55,640 nt of DNA from a bacterium HR15 (GTDB lineage: Bacteria > Armatimonadota > Fimbriimonadia > Fimbriimonadales > GBS-DC), in the NCBI GenBank assembly GCA_002898555.1, contig BEHR01000024.1, positions 1 through 55,640 of the forward strand, given 5' to 3'. Position numbers and translations under genes: made by a program. Below the pieces are notes generated by a model that saw only the letters and a list, made by a program, of their open reading frames with translations, ran no database searches and was not told the origin of the DNA. Positions 41,769-50,830 of the stretch are shown here, one piece after another. Numbering within the stretch: the stretch's first letter is position 1; the number at the start of each line of letters is the position of its first letter.

Positions 41769-42518
41769 TTATCCCGGCTTTTGGAGTGTCAGGCAGAAGT
41801 GCGCCCAGAGAAAAAAGTTTATTAAACGATTCCCTATCAGCAGCTGCCCGATGCGCCCCAGTGAGGCAGGGGAACGCCAGCGTAGCACGACACGACGAAA
41901 GCCCGCTTGACTGGCAAGCTTTTCCCACACCTCTGGTGGTTGGTGTTTGTGCCATTCAATCGTGGGAGTAAGGGGGCTTTTGATGCCGAGCCAGCCGTAC
42001 AAGCTGTGACGACTGGCATCCGCAATGATGAGGTAGCCGCCAGGTGAACAAAGGCGAAACAGTTTCTGAAAGATAGCTTGATAGACTTGCTGCGCCTGTG
42101 GATCCTTGTGGAGGCACGTGGTGGCTTCCTCATCGAGGTGATTAATGGCATTGTGGCAGAAAAGCACCTCAAAAGTACCTTCCGGCTCATACTCTTGGAA
42201 CTTTTTTGGTAAAAGCACTACATTACTCAAATTAAGTTGCATGGCGCGATTCTGGAAAGCGATTCGCATCCCCGCTGAGGAGCCGGCAGCTTCCGGCTCC
42301 AAGCATACGATCTCTCTGGCACCCCTGCAGGCTGCATAGAAGGAGTAGGTTCCCGATCCACCTCCTATATCCAGAAATCGCTTATTCTTGAGGTCTATGT
42401 CAGGGAACAGGTAATGCTCCACGCGCCATCGGAACCCACGGGCCGCTTTTGCTCCCTGTTCTTGCTCAATAAGCTGGCAAAATCGTGTCAGCATCTCTTT
42501 CTCATCGTATGTATTCAT
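41769..42518 (-). CDS. SAM-dependent class I methyltransferase
   Basis: 249 residues from ATG 42518, 4 bp after the oxidoreductase stop; a longer frame inside that gene is rejected. Motif I FLDIGGGSGTYSFYAACRGA (near 54), EIVCLEPEA as the acidic strand-2 end, and FEVLFCHNAINHLD. The C-terminal half contains PGGYLIIADASRHSLYGWLG. It resembles ubiquinone or sugar O-methyltransferases; the substrate is not predictable. Translation is probably coupled with the upstream oxidoreductase. Confidence 0.85.
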   Translation of the reverse strand: MNTYDEKEMLTRFCQLIEQEQGAKAARGFRWRVEHYLFPDIDLKNKRFLDIGGGSGTYSFYAACRGAREIVCLEPEAAGSSAGMRIAFQNRAMQLNLSNVVLLPKKFQEYEPEGTFEVLFCHNAINHLDEEATTCLHKDPQAQQVYQAIFQKLFRLCSPGGYLIIADASRHSLYGWLGIKSPLTPTIEWHKHQPPEVWEKLASQAGFRRVVLRWRSPASLGRIGQLLIGNRLINFFLWAHFCLTLQKPG

Positions 42519-42522
42519 TGTA

Positions 42523-43761
42523 TTAAGCCTGAAACATCTCTTGGGTGAAGTGGCGTTTGGTGCCGGTGGCGATAGCTTCCTCTGCCAGCAGGACGGCGGC
42601 GAGTGCTGGGATAGCTTGCTCGGCGGTGCAGCGCGGTGTTTCCCCTGTGCGAACGCATTGGCAGAAGTGTTCCAGTTCCAGATAGTAGGCGTTGCGGTTT
42701 GCGCCATAGTTCAGCTGTTCGCTGGGGGTTTGAGCCCGGCGGGTGGGACGTGCCTGCAGGGTGATGGCGGTGCGTCCCCCTGCTTGGACGGTGCTGGCGT
42801 CGTCTTCCCATTCCAGTTTGCCCGCGCGTGGTTCGCGGAAAAGCAGCCCTTTGTTCTCCTCCGTCAGCACGATAGTGCCTTTGTCGCCCATGAACCATTC
42901 GCCATAGCCATCATAGGCATTCGCTGTGATGCTGGTGTAGACCACCTTGATCCCATTTGGGTACTCAAAAATCAGTTCCACATTATCGTACACTTCGCGT
43001 CCATCCTGCCAGTAGTCGATACCGCCCGTGCCCATTACAGAAAGGGGATAGCTGCCAAGCAACCAGTTAATCACATCGAGCTGATGGCTGGCGAGTTCTG
43101 TGAGCAGTCCGTGCGAATACTCTTTGTAGAGTCGCCAATTGAGCAGGCGTTCGAATTTCGGGTTGGGCACGGGGCGTCGCCAGTTGCCGTTGCGATGCCA
43201 CAGGGCGCGTACATGCGTGATGCGCCCTATCGCCCCCTCTTGAATGAGGCGATACGCCTGGTCATAGATAGGGTTATAGTGGCGTTGATGCCCGATTTGC
43301 AGGATGCGCTTGGTCTCGCGTGCCACACGCGCCATCGTGCGTGCTTGCTCCAGCGAATAGGCGATCGCCTTCTCACAGAACACATGCTTGCCCGCCTGCA
43401 TCGCGTCGATGCTCATGGGGGCATGGAGGTGAAGGGGTGTCGCGATGACCACGGCTTCGATGTCCTTGCGGTCCAGCAGAGCGCGATAGTCGCGATAGGG
43501 CTGTGCTTTTTCGCCTGCAATCTCCATCGCGCCGATGCGGTGAGGGGGGTAGATATCACAGAGAGCGACCACTTCGGCATTCGGCAGGCTCATCAGCTGA
43601 CGCAGCAGGTTTTGCCCTTGGGCGCCTGTGCCGATGACGCCGAGACGCACTTTCTCTTGTTGGTTGGCGCGTGCAGTAAGGATACCGAAGCTGAACGCGG
43701 CTGCACTCAGTGCCGCCTGTTTCAGGAACTCACGCCGTGTTAGCTCATGCGAACCGTTCAT
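42523..43761 (-). CDS. Tat-exported Gfo/Idh/MocA oxidoreductase
   Basis: 412 residues from ATG 43761 with GGAGTGAGAAG upstream. Residues 8-33 form a twin-arginine signal (LTRREFLKQAALSAAAFSFG). The Rossmann fold starts VRLGVIGTGAQGQNLLRQL; AGKHVFCEKAIAYS holds the catalytic Lys, with Ala where Pro is usual. The C-terminal domain has SHGLLTELASHQLDVINWLLG. Tat export means it folds with its bound nucleotide in the cytoplasm. Sugar substrate unknown. Confidence 0.9.
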   Translation of the reverse strand: MNGSHELTRREFLKQAALSAAAFSFGILTARANQQEKVRLGVIGTGAQGQNLLRQLMSLPNAEVVALCDIYPPHRIGAMEIAGEKAQPYRDYRALLDRKDIEAVVIATPLHLHAPMSIDAMQAGKHVFCEKAIAYSLEQARTMARVARETKRILQIGHQRHYNPIYDQAYRLIQEGAIGRITHVRALWHRNGNWRRPVPNPKFERLLNWRLYKEYSHGLLTELASHQLDVINWLLGSYPLSVMGTGGIDYWQDGREVYDNVELIFEYPNGIKVVYTSITANAYDGYGEWFMGDKGTIVLTEENKGLLFREPRAGKLEWEDDASTVQAGGRTAITLQARPTRRAQTPSEQLNYGANRNAYYLELEHFCQCVRTGETPRCTAEQAIPALAAVLLAEEAIATGTKRHFTQEMFQA

Positions 43762-43766
43762 TCTTC

Positions 43767-44327
43767 TCACTCCAGCCAATGTCGCAAGTAGTCAGCATAG
43801 CGGTAGAGGGCACTGCGCGTGCGTTCGATGCGCCCTATCAAATCGCCCTGATCCGCTCGTATTAATGCCTCCAGCGTTTCGAAGCAGAAAAGGGCTTCGA
43901 AGGCGTCTGTCGGCTTGCCCTGAGTCTGCACTCCAACGGCTTCGTCGCTGGGGTCGCAGTTCAGGTGGGCAATGAGATAAGGGCGCAGGTGTGGATAGGC
44001 GCGTTGAAGCCATGGGCGCAGCGCGGCATATTGTGCCTCGAAAGGCGCAGCGTTCTCACAGAACGCAGCGTCGCAGATAATCTCGACCAGTTGCTCATAG
44101 CGTTCATAGAACTCGGCAAGGAGTGCGCGTTGCTCCTCGATGGGAAGAGCAACTGTCTGTCCGCGCCATTGTCGAACCTGCTCGCGGATAGTGGTCGGCA
44201 GGGTGCGCAGCGTCGATAATGCCTCGCGTATGTGCCATCGCGCTCGCACAGGAAGCGAGCTGATCCAGTGCATCAGTCGCCTCGTCAGGCTTTGCGCGAG
44301 GGTACGCGCCCAATTTTCGATGCCCAT
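43767..44327 (-). CDS. Hypothetical helical protein
   Basis: 186 residues, GGAGGC upstream, 3 bp after the DUF1844 gene. No family recognised. Mostly amphipathic helices (LLAEFYERYEQLVEIICDAA), with two Cys near 85-90 and CFETLEALIRADQGDLIGRI near the end. Cytoplasmic by composition. Coexpression with DUF1844 and the oxidoreductase is likely from the tight spacing. Confidence 0.6.
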   Translation of the reverse strand: MGIENWARTLAQSLTRRLMHWISSLPVRARWHIREALSTLRTLPTTIREQVRQWRGQTVALPIEEQRALLAEFYERYEQLVEIICDAAFCENAAPFEAQYAALRPWLQRAYPHLRPYLIAHLNCDPSDEAVGVQTQGKPTDAFEALFCFETLEALIRADQGDLIGRIERTRSALYRYADYLRHWLE

Positions 44328-44330
44328 GCT

Positions 44331-44687
44331 TTATGCCTCCGTGCTTTGAGATAAGTCGGGCCCATCTGCCTGATCAGACTGGTCCGACATCCTCGCCACA
44401 AAGTTCACTTTCAGGTCGCGAATCTGCCGTTGCAGCTCGCGCATGACCGATTCTTCGACAAAGGGGCGCAGATGTCCTGCCAAAAAATCGGCGCAATCGA
44501 TCGCGATTTTTGCTTGTTGTAGATCGGTGCGAATCTGGCGCGTGATGGGATCTGGTACCAGCCCCATCATCTGCCATGCCGCCGCGATGTAGAGATGGAG
44601 CGTATATTGCAGCAGGGTCGGGACATCCGTACCCTGCACCGTCTCTTGGTCACCCGACTGATTCGGCACCTTTCGAGGCTCGTCCAT
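44331..44687 (-). CDS. DUF1844 family protein
   Basis: 118 residues, GGAGGGTTGAGCG before ATG. VPTLLQYTLHLYIAAAWQMM followed by GLVPDP, then DLQQAKIAIDCADFLAGHL, match DUF1844. The family is short, helical and of unknown function, common in Acidobacteria, Planctomycetes and Armatimonadota, and often followed by ribosome- or translation-related genes. Confidence 0.8.
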   Translation of the reverse strand: MDEPRKVPNQSGDQETVQGTDVPTLLQYTLHLYIAAAWQMMGLVPDPITRQIRTDLQQAKIAIDCADFLAGHLRPFVEESVMRELQRQIRDLKVNFVARMSDQSDQADGPDLSQSTEA

Positions 44688-44783
44688 CGCTCAACCCTCC
44701 TGTCCATATAGGGGGCAAGAGCAACCCCCGAGTTGCGCGTTCGGTGAAGCGTGAGAGGGTAGATAGTGCATGATTCCGCTCGC

Positions 44784-44912
44784 TCACTCACCACTTGTTG
44801 TTCGCTTCAGGGATTGGCTCTGGGCGGCTTTGAGGGCGGCGCGTCGACGCGCCTTGAGCCGTTTCATCCGCCGATGGCGCCGTTGACGCAACTCGCGTTC
44901 ACGCATGCGCAT
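44784..44912 (-). CDS. Very small, Arg/Lys-rich basic protein
   Basis: 42 residues from ATG 44912, seven bases after the strong ribosome site GAGGAGGTGA. About 40 percent Arg plus Lys (MRMRERELRQRRHRRMKRLK begins it). It could bind RNA, ribosome or DNA; it resembles short conserved basic proteins annotated as domains of unknown function in Planctomycetes and relatives. It lies 97 bp before DUF1844 on the same strand. Confidence 0.6.
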   Translation of the reverse strand: MRMRERELRQRRHRRMKRLKARRRAALKAAQSQSLKRTTSGE

Positions 44913-44971
44913 CAGGAATCACCTCCTCTCGTTTTAGCGAGTGGCAATCGGCTTGTGCTTCGATGAAAGTT

Positions 44972-45778
44972 TTACACCGTCACGCGGGCGTGATCCAGCG
45001 CGTGTGGGCATGGGCAGGTGCGTTCCGCAGGGATTTTGGCAATCATTCCGAAGATTACCTGGCGAATGCGTTCCGCATTCTGGTGGAACACCTGCATCAC
45101 TTCCTCGGCCGTGACGGGGGCAACCTGACCTTCTGCCACCAATCCGCTGTCGTAGTCGGTGATGAGCGAGATGTTCACCACGCACATTGCCAGTTCCCGT
45201 GCCAAATAGGCTTCGGGATACTGAGTCATATTGATGACCTCCCAGCCCATCGAGGTGAACCATTGGCTTTCGGCTTTGGTGGAGAAGCGTGGACCGTTGA
45301 TGACCACAATGGTGCCTCGTTCATGCACGGGGATGCCGTGCGCCTTAATCTCCTCGATCGCGATTTGGCGTAGCACAGGGCAGTAGGGGTCTGCGGGCGA
45401 CACATGGTGGACGGTGGGTCCTTCATAGAAGGTGTCGGCTCTGCCGTGGGTGCGGTCCACATACTGATCGGCAACCACGAAGTCACCCGGCTTCACATGG
45501 GGTTGCAAGCTGCCCGCCGCACATGGGCTAATGATCCGAGTCACGCCCAGCTCCTTCATCGCCCACAAGTTTGCCCGATAGTTGATTTTATGGGGTGGGA
45601 TGCTATGCGTGCGTCCGTGCCGGGGCAAGAAAGCCACTCGTCGCCCCGCCACCTCGCCAATCGCAACAAGGTCGCTGGGCGCGCCATAGGGCGTGTCCAC
45701 TTTCACCTCTTCCACCTTGTCCAGAAAGGCATAGAAGCCTGAACCGCCAAACACTCCGATTTCAGCGTAGGGTTTCAT
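44972..45778 (-). CDS. mtnP: S-methyl-5'-thioadenosine phosphorylase
   Basis: 268 residues from ATG 45778 (ACAGGAGG). It cleaves MTA, the by-product of polyamine synthesis, to adenine and methylthioribose 1-phosphate. Motifs: IGVFGGSGFYAFLD, FLPRHGRTHSIPPHKINYRA with phosphate-binding residues, INMTQYPEAYLARELAMCVV and SLITDYDSG, the Asp form typical of adenine-specific enzymes. It overlaps rnc by 17 bp. It complements speD at 6889. Confidence 0.95.
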   Translation of the reverse strand: MKPYAEIGVFGGSGFYAFLDKVEEVKVDTPYGAPSDLVAIGEVAGRRVAFLPRHGRTHSIPPHKINYRANLWAMKELGVTRIISPCAAGSLQPHVKPGDFVVADQYVDRTHGRADTFYEGPTVHHVSPADPYCPVLRQIAIEEIKAHGIPVHERGTIVVINGPRFSTKAESQWFTSMGWEVINMTQYPEAYLARELAMCVVNISLITDYDSGLVAEGQVAPVTAEEVMQVFHQNAERIRQVIFGMIAKIPAERTCPCPHALDHARVTV

Positions 45779-46475
45779 CCAGTTGCCTCCTGTTCTGCTC
45801 AGTGTAGTATAGGGCTTCGGCGGCGGCGCGTTGCTCAGCTTGCTTCTTGCTGCTGCCGACGCCGCGCCCAACGGTCAGATCGCGCAAGCGTACCTCCACC
45901 ACAAAGGTTTTATGATGGGGTGTCCCGTGTTCTTCGACCACCTCATACATGGGAATGATGCGCCACCACGCCTGCGTGCGTTCCTGCAGCAGGGATTTAT
46001 AGTCTTGGACAGGGATTTTGCCCTGAGCAAGGCTCTCCAGCTCCGGCTGCAAATGCCGCAGGATGAAGGTACGCGCAGCATCGTAGCCGCGATCCAGATA
46101 GATAGCAGCAATCACCGCTTCGAAGGCGTCGCTAAGGATGGAGGGACGTTCGCGCCCGCCCGCTGCTTCCTCGGCAGGGCTAAGGCGCAGCAGCGGGGGC
46201 AATCCGGCGCGGTGCGCCGCCTCACAGAGCACGCTCTCGCGTACCAGGCTTGCGCGTGCCTTGGAGAGCCGCCCTTGGTCCCAATCGGGAAATAGGCGAA
46301 ACAGATGCTCGGCAATCACCAGCCCCAGCACCGCGTCGCCCAAAAACTCCAGGCGCTCATTGCTGGCAGCCAGGTCGCCCTCCGTGTAGGATCGATGGGT
46401 CAACGCCTGTTCCCAAAGCGCGCTATTCTCTATGGGGATTGCTTGCTTGGCTCTGCGCAATCGCCCGCACGCCAT
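45762..46475 (-). CDS. rnc: Ribonuclease III
   Basis: 237 residues. It cuts double-stranded RNA, for instance rRNA precursors. Signature NERLEFLGDAVLGLVIAEHL (39-58), second acidic site SDAFEAVIAAIYLD, and a C-terminal double-stranded RNA-binding domain with GVGSSKKQAEQRAAAEAL. A minus-strand TATAAT at 46490-46485 lies only 9 bp before ATG 46475, so the mRNA is probably leaderless. It overlaps mtnP by 17 bp. Confidence 0.97.
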   Translation of the reverse strand: MACGRLRRAKQAIPIENSALWEQALTHRSYTEGDLAASNERLEFLGDAVLGLVIAEHLFRLFPDWDQGRLSKARASLVRESVLCEAAHRAGLPPLLRLSPAEEAAGGRERPSILSDAFEAVIAAIYLDRGYDAARTFILRHLQPELESLAQGKIPVQDYKSLLQERTQAWWRIIPMYEVVEEHGTPHHKTFVVEVRLRDLTVGRGVGSSKKQAEQRAAAEALYYTEQNRRQLDETLR

Positions 46476-46484
46476 ACAACGGCT

Positions 46485-46490
46485 ATTATA
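46485..46490 (-). promoter_or_regulatory. -10 element of rnc
   Basis: TATAAT on the minus strand, 9 bp before the rnc ATG; predicted start at or next to the start codon. Confidence 0.5.
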
Positions 46491-46576
46491 CCTCTCACTC
46501 CTGGCTCTTCGATATTCACCACGGGTGAGTCGTTGTGTTGTAGGAGTTGGGTGTGCGGGGTGGCTTCACCATCAGT

Positions 46577-46582
46577 TATAAT
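46577..46582 (+). promoter_or_regulatory. -10 element of cdaA
   Basis: TATAAT 18 bp before the TTG start; the leader would be about 12 bases with GAGGTGG as ribosome site. No clear -35. Confidence 0.5.
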
Positions 46583-46600
46583 ATAGGGTGAGGTGGTGGG

Positions 46601-47554
46601 TTGAGCGATTGGCTAAGGTTCGCGGAGCATCTGTCGTCGCGCTGGCTGCTGCTGACCATCGACACGCTGCTGGTGGCGTATCTCATCTATCGGTTGCTTC
46701 TGCTGGCGAAAGGCACGCGCGCCTATCAGGTGCTGGTTGGGTTGCTGGTGTTCTCGCTCGCACTCTACTTGAGCGATGTGTTGCGCCTGGAGACCATTCA
46801 CTGGCTGCTCGACCGCGCCACGACCTTAGGTCCCGTCGCGTTGGTCATTCTCTTTTTCCCGGAGTTGCGGCGGGTGCTGGAGACCATCGGACGGGTGGAA
46901 TTCTGGCGATCCAGCTTCACGATGAGCGAGGTGGAACCACTGCGCCATGCGATTGACGAGGTGATCACCGCGGTGCAGCAGATGGCACGCGAGCGGATCG
47001 GCGCGCTGATTGTGTGGGAGCGCCAGGATGTGGTGGCGGAAGGGCACGGCATCGAGGTGCAAGCGGCGGTCAGTGCACCGCTATTGCGCACTATCTTCTA
47101 CCCCGGCTCGCCTCTGCACGATGGCGCGGTTATCTTAAGGGGTGATCAGATCGTGGAAGCGGCGGTCTATTTCAGCGAAATTAGTCAAAACCCCACTATC
47201 CCTGAAACGATGCACACACGCCATCGCGCAGGTATCGGCGCCACCGAGAACGCCGATTGTATCGCCATTATCGTCTCGGAAGAGAGCGGGCAGATTACTG
47301 TCGCGGTGGATGGTACATGGACCCAGGGGGTGGATAGTGAGCATCTGCGCCGCTTGCTAACCGATTTACTGGTGGGTGAAGCACGCCCGCGCCTACTGAA
47401 GCAGATGGAACGTGCCTTCACCGGCATGCGACGTGCATCCTCAAAGCAGTCCGCTTCGCAGCGGGACGAAGGCGTAATGGCAGAAGGCGGACATCCCCGC
47501 GAGTCGAATCCAGCCCAGCCGAAGCCCTCCGGAGGACATATTCAATCTCAGTGA
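46601..47554 (+). CDS. cdaA: Diadenylate cyclase CdaA
   Basis: 317 residues from TTG 46601 with GAGGTGGTGGG. Three membrane helices (about 14-90), then the DAC domain that joins two ATP into c-di-AMP. Active site DGA at 174-176 (PLHDGAVI) and RHR at 207-209 (TRHRAGIG, usual RHRAAIG). The C-terminal 40 residues are a disordered extension. c-di-AMP governs potassium and osmolyte balance. The cdaR gene follows after 9 bp. Confidence 0.95.
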   Translation: MSDWLRFAEHLSSRWLLLTIDTLLVAYLIYRLLLLAKGTRAYQVLVGLLVFSLALYLSDVLRLETIHWLLDRATTLGPVALVILFFPELRRVLETIGRVEFWRSSFTMSEVEPLRHAIDEVITAVQQMARERIGALIVWERQDVVAEGHGIEVQAAVSAPLLRTIFYPGSPLHDGAVILRGDQIVEAAVYFSEISQNPTIPETMHTRHRAGIGATENADCIAIIVSEESGQITVAVDGTWTQGVDSEHLRRLLTDLLVGEARPRLLKQMERAFTGMRRASSKQSASQRDEGVMAEGGHPRESNPAQPKPSGGHIQSQ

Positions 47555-47563
47555 GGCAAAGCC

Positions 47564-48559
47564 ATGCTACGCGAGAACCTGATTGAGAAGATTGGCTCCC
47601 TAATCATTGCGGTGGTGCTGATGCTCTATGTGCAATCGCAGCTCCATCCGGTAGTCGAGCGCACCTATGAAGTGCCTATCGAGCTATTGAACACACCTTC
47701 AGGATATGAGGTGCGTCTTGATGGCAGCCCGCGCGTGCGCATTACTCTACGCGGCGTCAAGGAAGCCGTCGAAAGCACCAGTGCCGATCGCCTGCGCGCT
47801 TTAATTGACCTGCGCGCCGCGAAACCGGGCGAAAACTTGCTGCCGTTGAGCCTGCAGTACCCTTCTGCCTGGGAGAGTTCGCTGATGCTACGAGCGGAGC
47901 GTCAGCGCATTAAGGTGTTTATCGAGCCACGCCTTACTCGCCAGATGCCTGTGCGTGTGCGCTTATCGGGCACGCCAGAAGTGCGCGAGGTGCTAGCAGA
48001 AGCGCTCACCGAGCCGACCAGTGTGCGCGTGAGCGGCGCCGTCAGCGAGGTGCGCCGCGTGCAGGAGGTTCTCGCACCTTTCGATCTCACGGGCTTGCAA
48101 GGAGATACGGAGGTGGATATCACCCCCATCGCGGTGGACAGCGCGGGCAGCCCTGTGCTCAGCGTGCAAATCAATCCCAGCATGGTGCGCCTGAAGCTGC
48201 GCCTGATCCCTCAACCCACTGTCAAGACAGTGCCAGTCAGTCCGCGCTTGGGCGAATTACCTCCCTTTCCCTATCGCATCGCTTGGTTTGCGGTAGAGCC
48301 AGTGGCAGTGCAGGTACGGGGCAATCCCAGCCGTCTGAAAGAGGTCAATGTCATCGAGACCGCGCCCATTTCGCTGCGTGAGATCACCCGGGACACCACC
48401 CTCAAAGTGCCCCTCCAGATCCCACGCGGGCTGGAAATTATCGGCGCCCATGAGGTGCAGGTACAGGTGCGCATCGAACGGCTCGCGCCTGAACCTGCAC
48501 GCAGCAAGTCACCTGAACAACCCACTCCGCAGGAACCGCCACCCACCGAGCAGAAATAA
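47564..48559 (+). CDS. cdaR: CdaA regulator with YbbR domains
   Basis: 331 residues, GAGGCAAAGCC before ATG. One N-terminal membrane helix ([20 protein letters not shown]) and three YbbR repeats outside: around 35-120, 125-205 and 210-310 (VPIELLN, VRVRLSG, VQVRGNP). CdaR binds and modulates CdaA. Pro/Glu-rich tail. The cdaA-cdaR pair is conserved in many phyla. Confidence 0.9.
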   Translation: MLRENLIEKIGSLIIAVVLMLYVQSQLHPVVERTYEVPIELLNTPSGYEVRLDGSPRVRITLRGVKEAVESTSADRLRALIDLRAAKPGENLLPLSLQYPSAWESSLMLRAERQRIKVFIEPRLTRQMPVRVRLSGTPEVREVLAEALTEPTSVRVSGAVSEVRRVQEVLAPFDLTGLQGDTEVDITPIAVDSAGSPVLSVQINPSMVRLKLRLIPQPTVKTVPVSPRLGELPPFPYRIAWFAVEPVAVQVRGNPSRLKEVNVIETAPISLREITRDTTLKVPLQIPRGLEIIGAHEVQVQVRIERLAPEPARSKSPEQPTPQEPPPTEQK

Positions 48560-48600
48560 GGTGGTGTCCAATCTGCCCAACTTCTTTGAGGGAACAAACG

Positions 48601-49593
48601 ATGGCCACTGTTTACACCGATGCCGATGCGCCGTTAGAGGTATTGCAGGGCAAAACGATTGCCCTGATTGGCTATGGCTCGCAAGGGCATGCGCAGGCGC
48701 TCAACTTGCGCGACAGCGGGCTGACGGTCATCATTGGTGTGCGCCAAGGGGCTTCATGGGAGCGTGCCCAGACGGATGGCTTCCCCGTGATGAGTATCCC
48801 TGAAGCGACCGAACAAGCCGATGTCGTGATGATGCTTATCAGCGACGAGCATCAACCGCGCGTCTATGCGGAATGGGTCGCTCCGCACCTGCGCACGGGG
48901 GTCGCCCTCGGCTTCGCGCACGGGTTCAACATCCACTTTGGACAGATTACGCCGCCGTCCGATATCGATGTATTCATGGTCTCGCCCAAAGCGGTGGGAC
49001 CGCAACTGCGACGGCTCTATATGGCGGGGCACGGCGCCCCTTGCCTGATTGCTGTTCATCAAGACTACACGGGCAACGCGAAAGCGATTGCTCTTGCCTA
49101 TGCGCGCGCATTAGGGGGCACCCGCGCGGGCGTCTATGAAACCACCTTCCGCGAGGAGTGCGAAAGCGACCTGTTTGGGGAGCAAGCCGTGCTGTGTGGA
49201 GGCGTGCCTGCGCTTATCAAGGCGGCGTTCGAAACGCTTGTCGAAGCGGGTTATCAGCCCGAAATCGCCTATTTCGAGTGCCTGCACGAGCTGAAACTGA
49301 TTGTGGACCTTATCTATGAGAGCGGTATCAGCGGGATGCAGTTCGCCATTTCGGACACGGCGCAATATGGGGCGATGACCCGTGGACCCCGCTTGATTAA
49401 CGAAGCGGTGCGTGCGGAGTTGAAGCGCATCTTGAGCGAGATTCAGACGGGGCAGTTCGCACGGGAGTGGTTGCTGGAAAATCAGGTGGGGCGTCCTGTG
49501 TTTAGCGCGCTTGCCCGTGCCGATGTCGAGCATCCAATCGAGCGCATCGGGCAGACACTGCGTGCCCGCATGATCTGGCAAACAACCACCTGA
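48601..49593 (+). CDS. ilvC: Ketol-acid reductoisomerase
   Basis: 330 residues from ATG 48601 (GAGGGAAC). The class I enzyme makes dihydroxy-isovalerate in valine, isoleucine and leucine synthesis. [17 protein letters not shown] (26-42) binds the cofactor, and RQGASWERA suggests NADPH use. Catalytic regions [33 protein letters not shown] and [17 protein letters not shown] are intact. ilvB and ilvN are not adjacent. Confidence 0.98.
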   Translation: MATVYTDADAPLEVLQGKTIALIGYGSQGHAQALNLRDSGLTVIIGVRQGASWERAQTDGFPVMSIPEATEQADVVMMLISDEHQPRVYAEWVAPHLRTGVALGFAHGFNIHFGQITPPSDIDVFMVSPKAVGPQLRRLYMAGHGAPCLIAVHQDYTGNAKAIALAYARALGGTRAGVYETTFREECESDLFGEQAVLCGGVPALIKAAFETLVEAGYQPEIAYFECLHELKLIVDLIYESGISGMQFAISDTAQYGAMTRGPRLINEAVRAELKRILSEIQTGQFAREWLLENQVGRPVFSALARADVEHPIERIGQTLRARMIWQTTT

Positions 49594-49598
49594 CCTAT

Positions 49599-49658
49599 TC
49601 ACGCCAGCTCACGACGCGAATCCGACAGAATATCCGTGTCCAACAGTGCCTTATCCAT
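49599..49658 (-). pseudogene. 19-codon stub of a VapC-type PIN toxin
   Basis: ATG 49658 overlaps the antitoxin stop by 8 bp, as a toxin start would. It reads MDKALLDTDILSDSRRELA then TGA. LLDTDILSD is the typical first strand of VapC with its catalytic Asp; the rest of the domain is missing. A deletion has removed nearly the whole toxin. Confidence 0.75.
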
Positions 49659-49872
49659 GGCTTACCCTCAATGGGCGGGTCTCTCGTGCCAGCATCACCT
49701 CTTCAATAATTGCATCCAGCAGCTCAGGCTCGTCCGCAAACAGCCCGATCAAGGAATGCCCCCTTGGCTCCGTAATCGGACGCACAAACACCTCCACGCG
49801 CGTTCCCAGTGGAAGATCTAAAGGCTCATCCAGCTCAATCTGCTCGTCACGCACCACGCCGATTCGTGTCAT
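49651..49872 (-). CDS. Orphan VapB-like antitoxin
   Basis: 73 residues with GAGGTGAT upstream. GVVRDEQIELDEPLDLPLGT followed by RVEVFVRP is the beta-rich N-terminus of short antitoxins found beside PIN toxins. The C-terminal helix contains IIEEVMLARETRPL. The toxin gene behind it is reduced to a 19-codon stub, so this is now a solitary antitoxin. Confidence 0.75.
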   Translation of the reverse strand: MTRIGVVRDEQIELDEPLDLPLGTRVEVFVRPITEPRGHSLIGLFADEPELLDAIIEEVMLARETRPLRVSHG

Positions 49873-49958
49873 GCCATCACCTCATGGAGGAGGTATACCC
49901 TACAGGATAGAAGCGAGGGGGTGTTGAATTTAGGAACACGATACGGATAGGAAAAGCG

Positions 49959-50768
49959 ATGCGATATGCGCTGTGTAATGAGGTATTGCGCCATCTGAGT
50001 TTCGAAGCCGCCTGCCGATGGATAGCGGAAGCGGGTTATGAAGGGGTTGAGTTAGCCCCTTTTACTTTCGCACCTGCGGTGGAGCAGATCGATGCGAGCG
50101 TCCGCGCCGCTATCGTGCGCACTACCCACACCTTCGGGTTGGAGATTGTCGGGCTGCATATGCTGTTGTGGGGGCGGGATGACCTCCATGTGGCACATCC
50201 TGACCCCGCCGTGCGCCTGCGTACCGCTCACTACCTGGTGCAACTCGTGCAATTTGCCGAGGCGGTGGGCGCACCCTTGATGGTGTTCGGCTCGCCCAAA
50301 CAGCGTTCCACTATCCCGCCCATCACGCCCGCACAAGCCGTGTCGCTTTGGCTCGACACGCTGCAACCTGCGCTGCGCCGATGCGAGCAGTCAGGCGTGA
50401 TGATTCTGCTGGAGCCGCTGCCATTAGCCGAGACCGATGTGCTGAATACGCTGGGCGAGGCGGTGGCGATTCTGGAGGAGGTGCGCCACCCATGTCTGGG
50501 CACTCTGCTCGATGTGAAATGCGCGCTCAGCGAGACCGACGATGTGCCTGCGCTGATTCACCAGTTTGCCCCCTATATTCGCCATGTGCATCTGAACGAT
50601 TCGGGCATGCGTGCGCCTGGTTTCGGACCGACCGATTTCGCGCCTATCCTGAATGCCTTGCGCGAAGTGGGCTACACGGGCTGGTGTTCGGTGGAGCCGT
50701 TGGATTACACCCCTGACCCGCAGCAGGTGGCGTGGGGCGCGATCCGCTATCTGCGCCAGCGATGTTAA
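49959..50768 (+). CDS. Sugar phosphate isomerase/epimerase (TIM barrel)
   Basis: 269 residues, AGGAAAAGCG before ATG. AP-endonuclease-2-like barrel: YALCNEVLRHLSFEAACRWI and YEGVELAPFTF at the start; metal ligands in ILLEPLPL (Glu), LLDVKCAL (Asp), HVHLND (His) and GWCSVEPLD (Glu). The family includes xylose isomerase-like and inosose-related enzymes. The substrate is not predictable; cytoplasmic. Confidence 0.88.
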   Translation: MRYALCNEVLRHLSFEAACRWIAEAGYEGVELAPFTFAPAVEQIDASVRAAIVRTTHTFGLEIVGLHMLLWGRDDLHVAHPDPAVRLRTAHYLVQLVQFAEAVGAPLMVFGSPKQRSTIPPITPAQAVSLWLDTLQPALRRCEQSGVMILLEPLPLAETDVLNTLGEAVAILEEVRHPCLGTLLDVKCALSETDDVPALIHQFAPYIRHVHLNDSGMRAPGFGPTDFAPILNALREVGYTGWCSVEPLDYTPDPQQVAWGAIRYLRQRC

Positions 50769-50830
50769 GCGGATCGCGCGCCCCGACAGCCTGGAGAAGG
50801 GCGTTTTCAGAGGCAGCGGCATCAGACCGA

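Noticed and set aside
42541-43743. A 400-codon plus-strand frame antisense to the Tat-exported oxidoreductase.
   Set aside because: Shadow of the minus-strand gene, which has full family motifs and a Tat signal.
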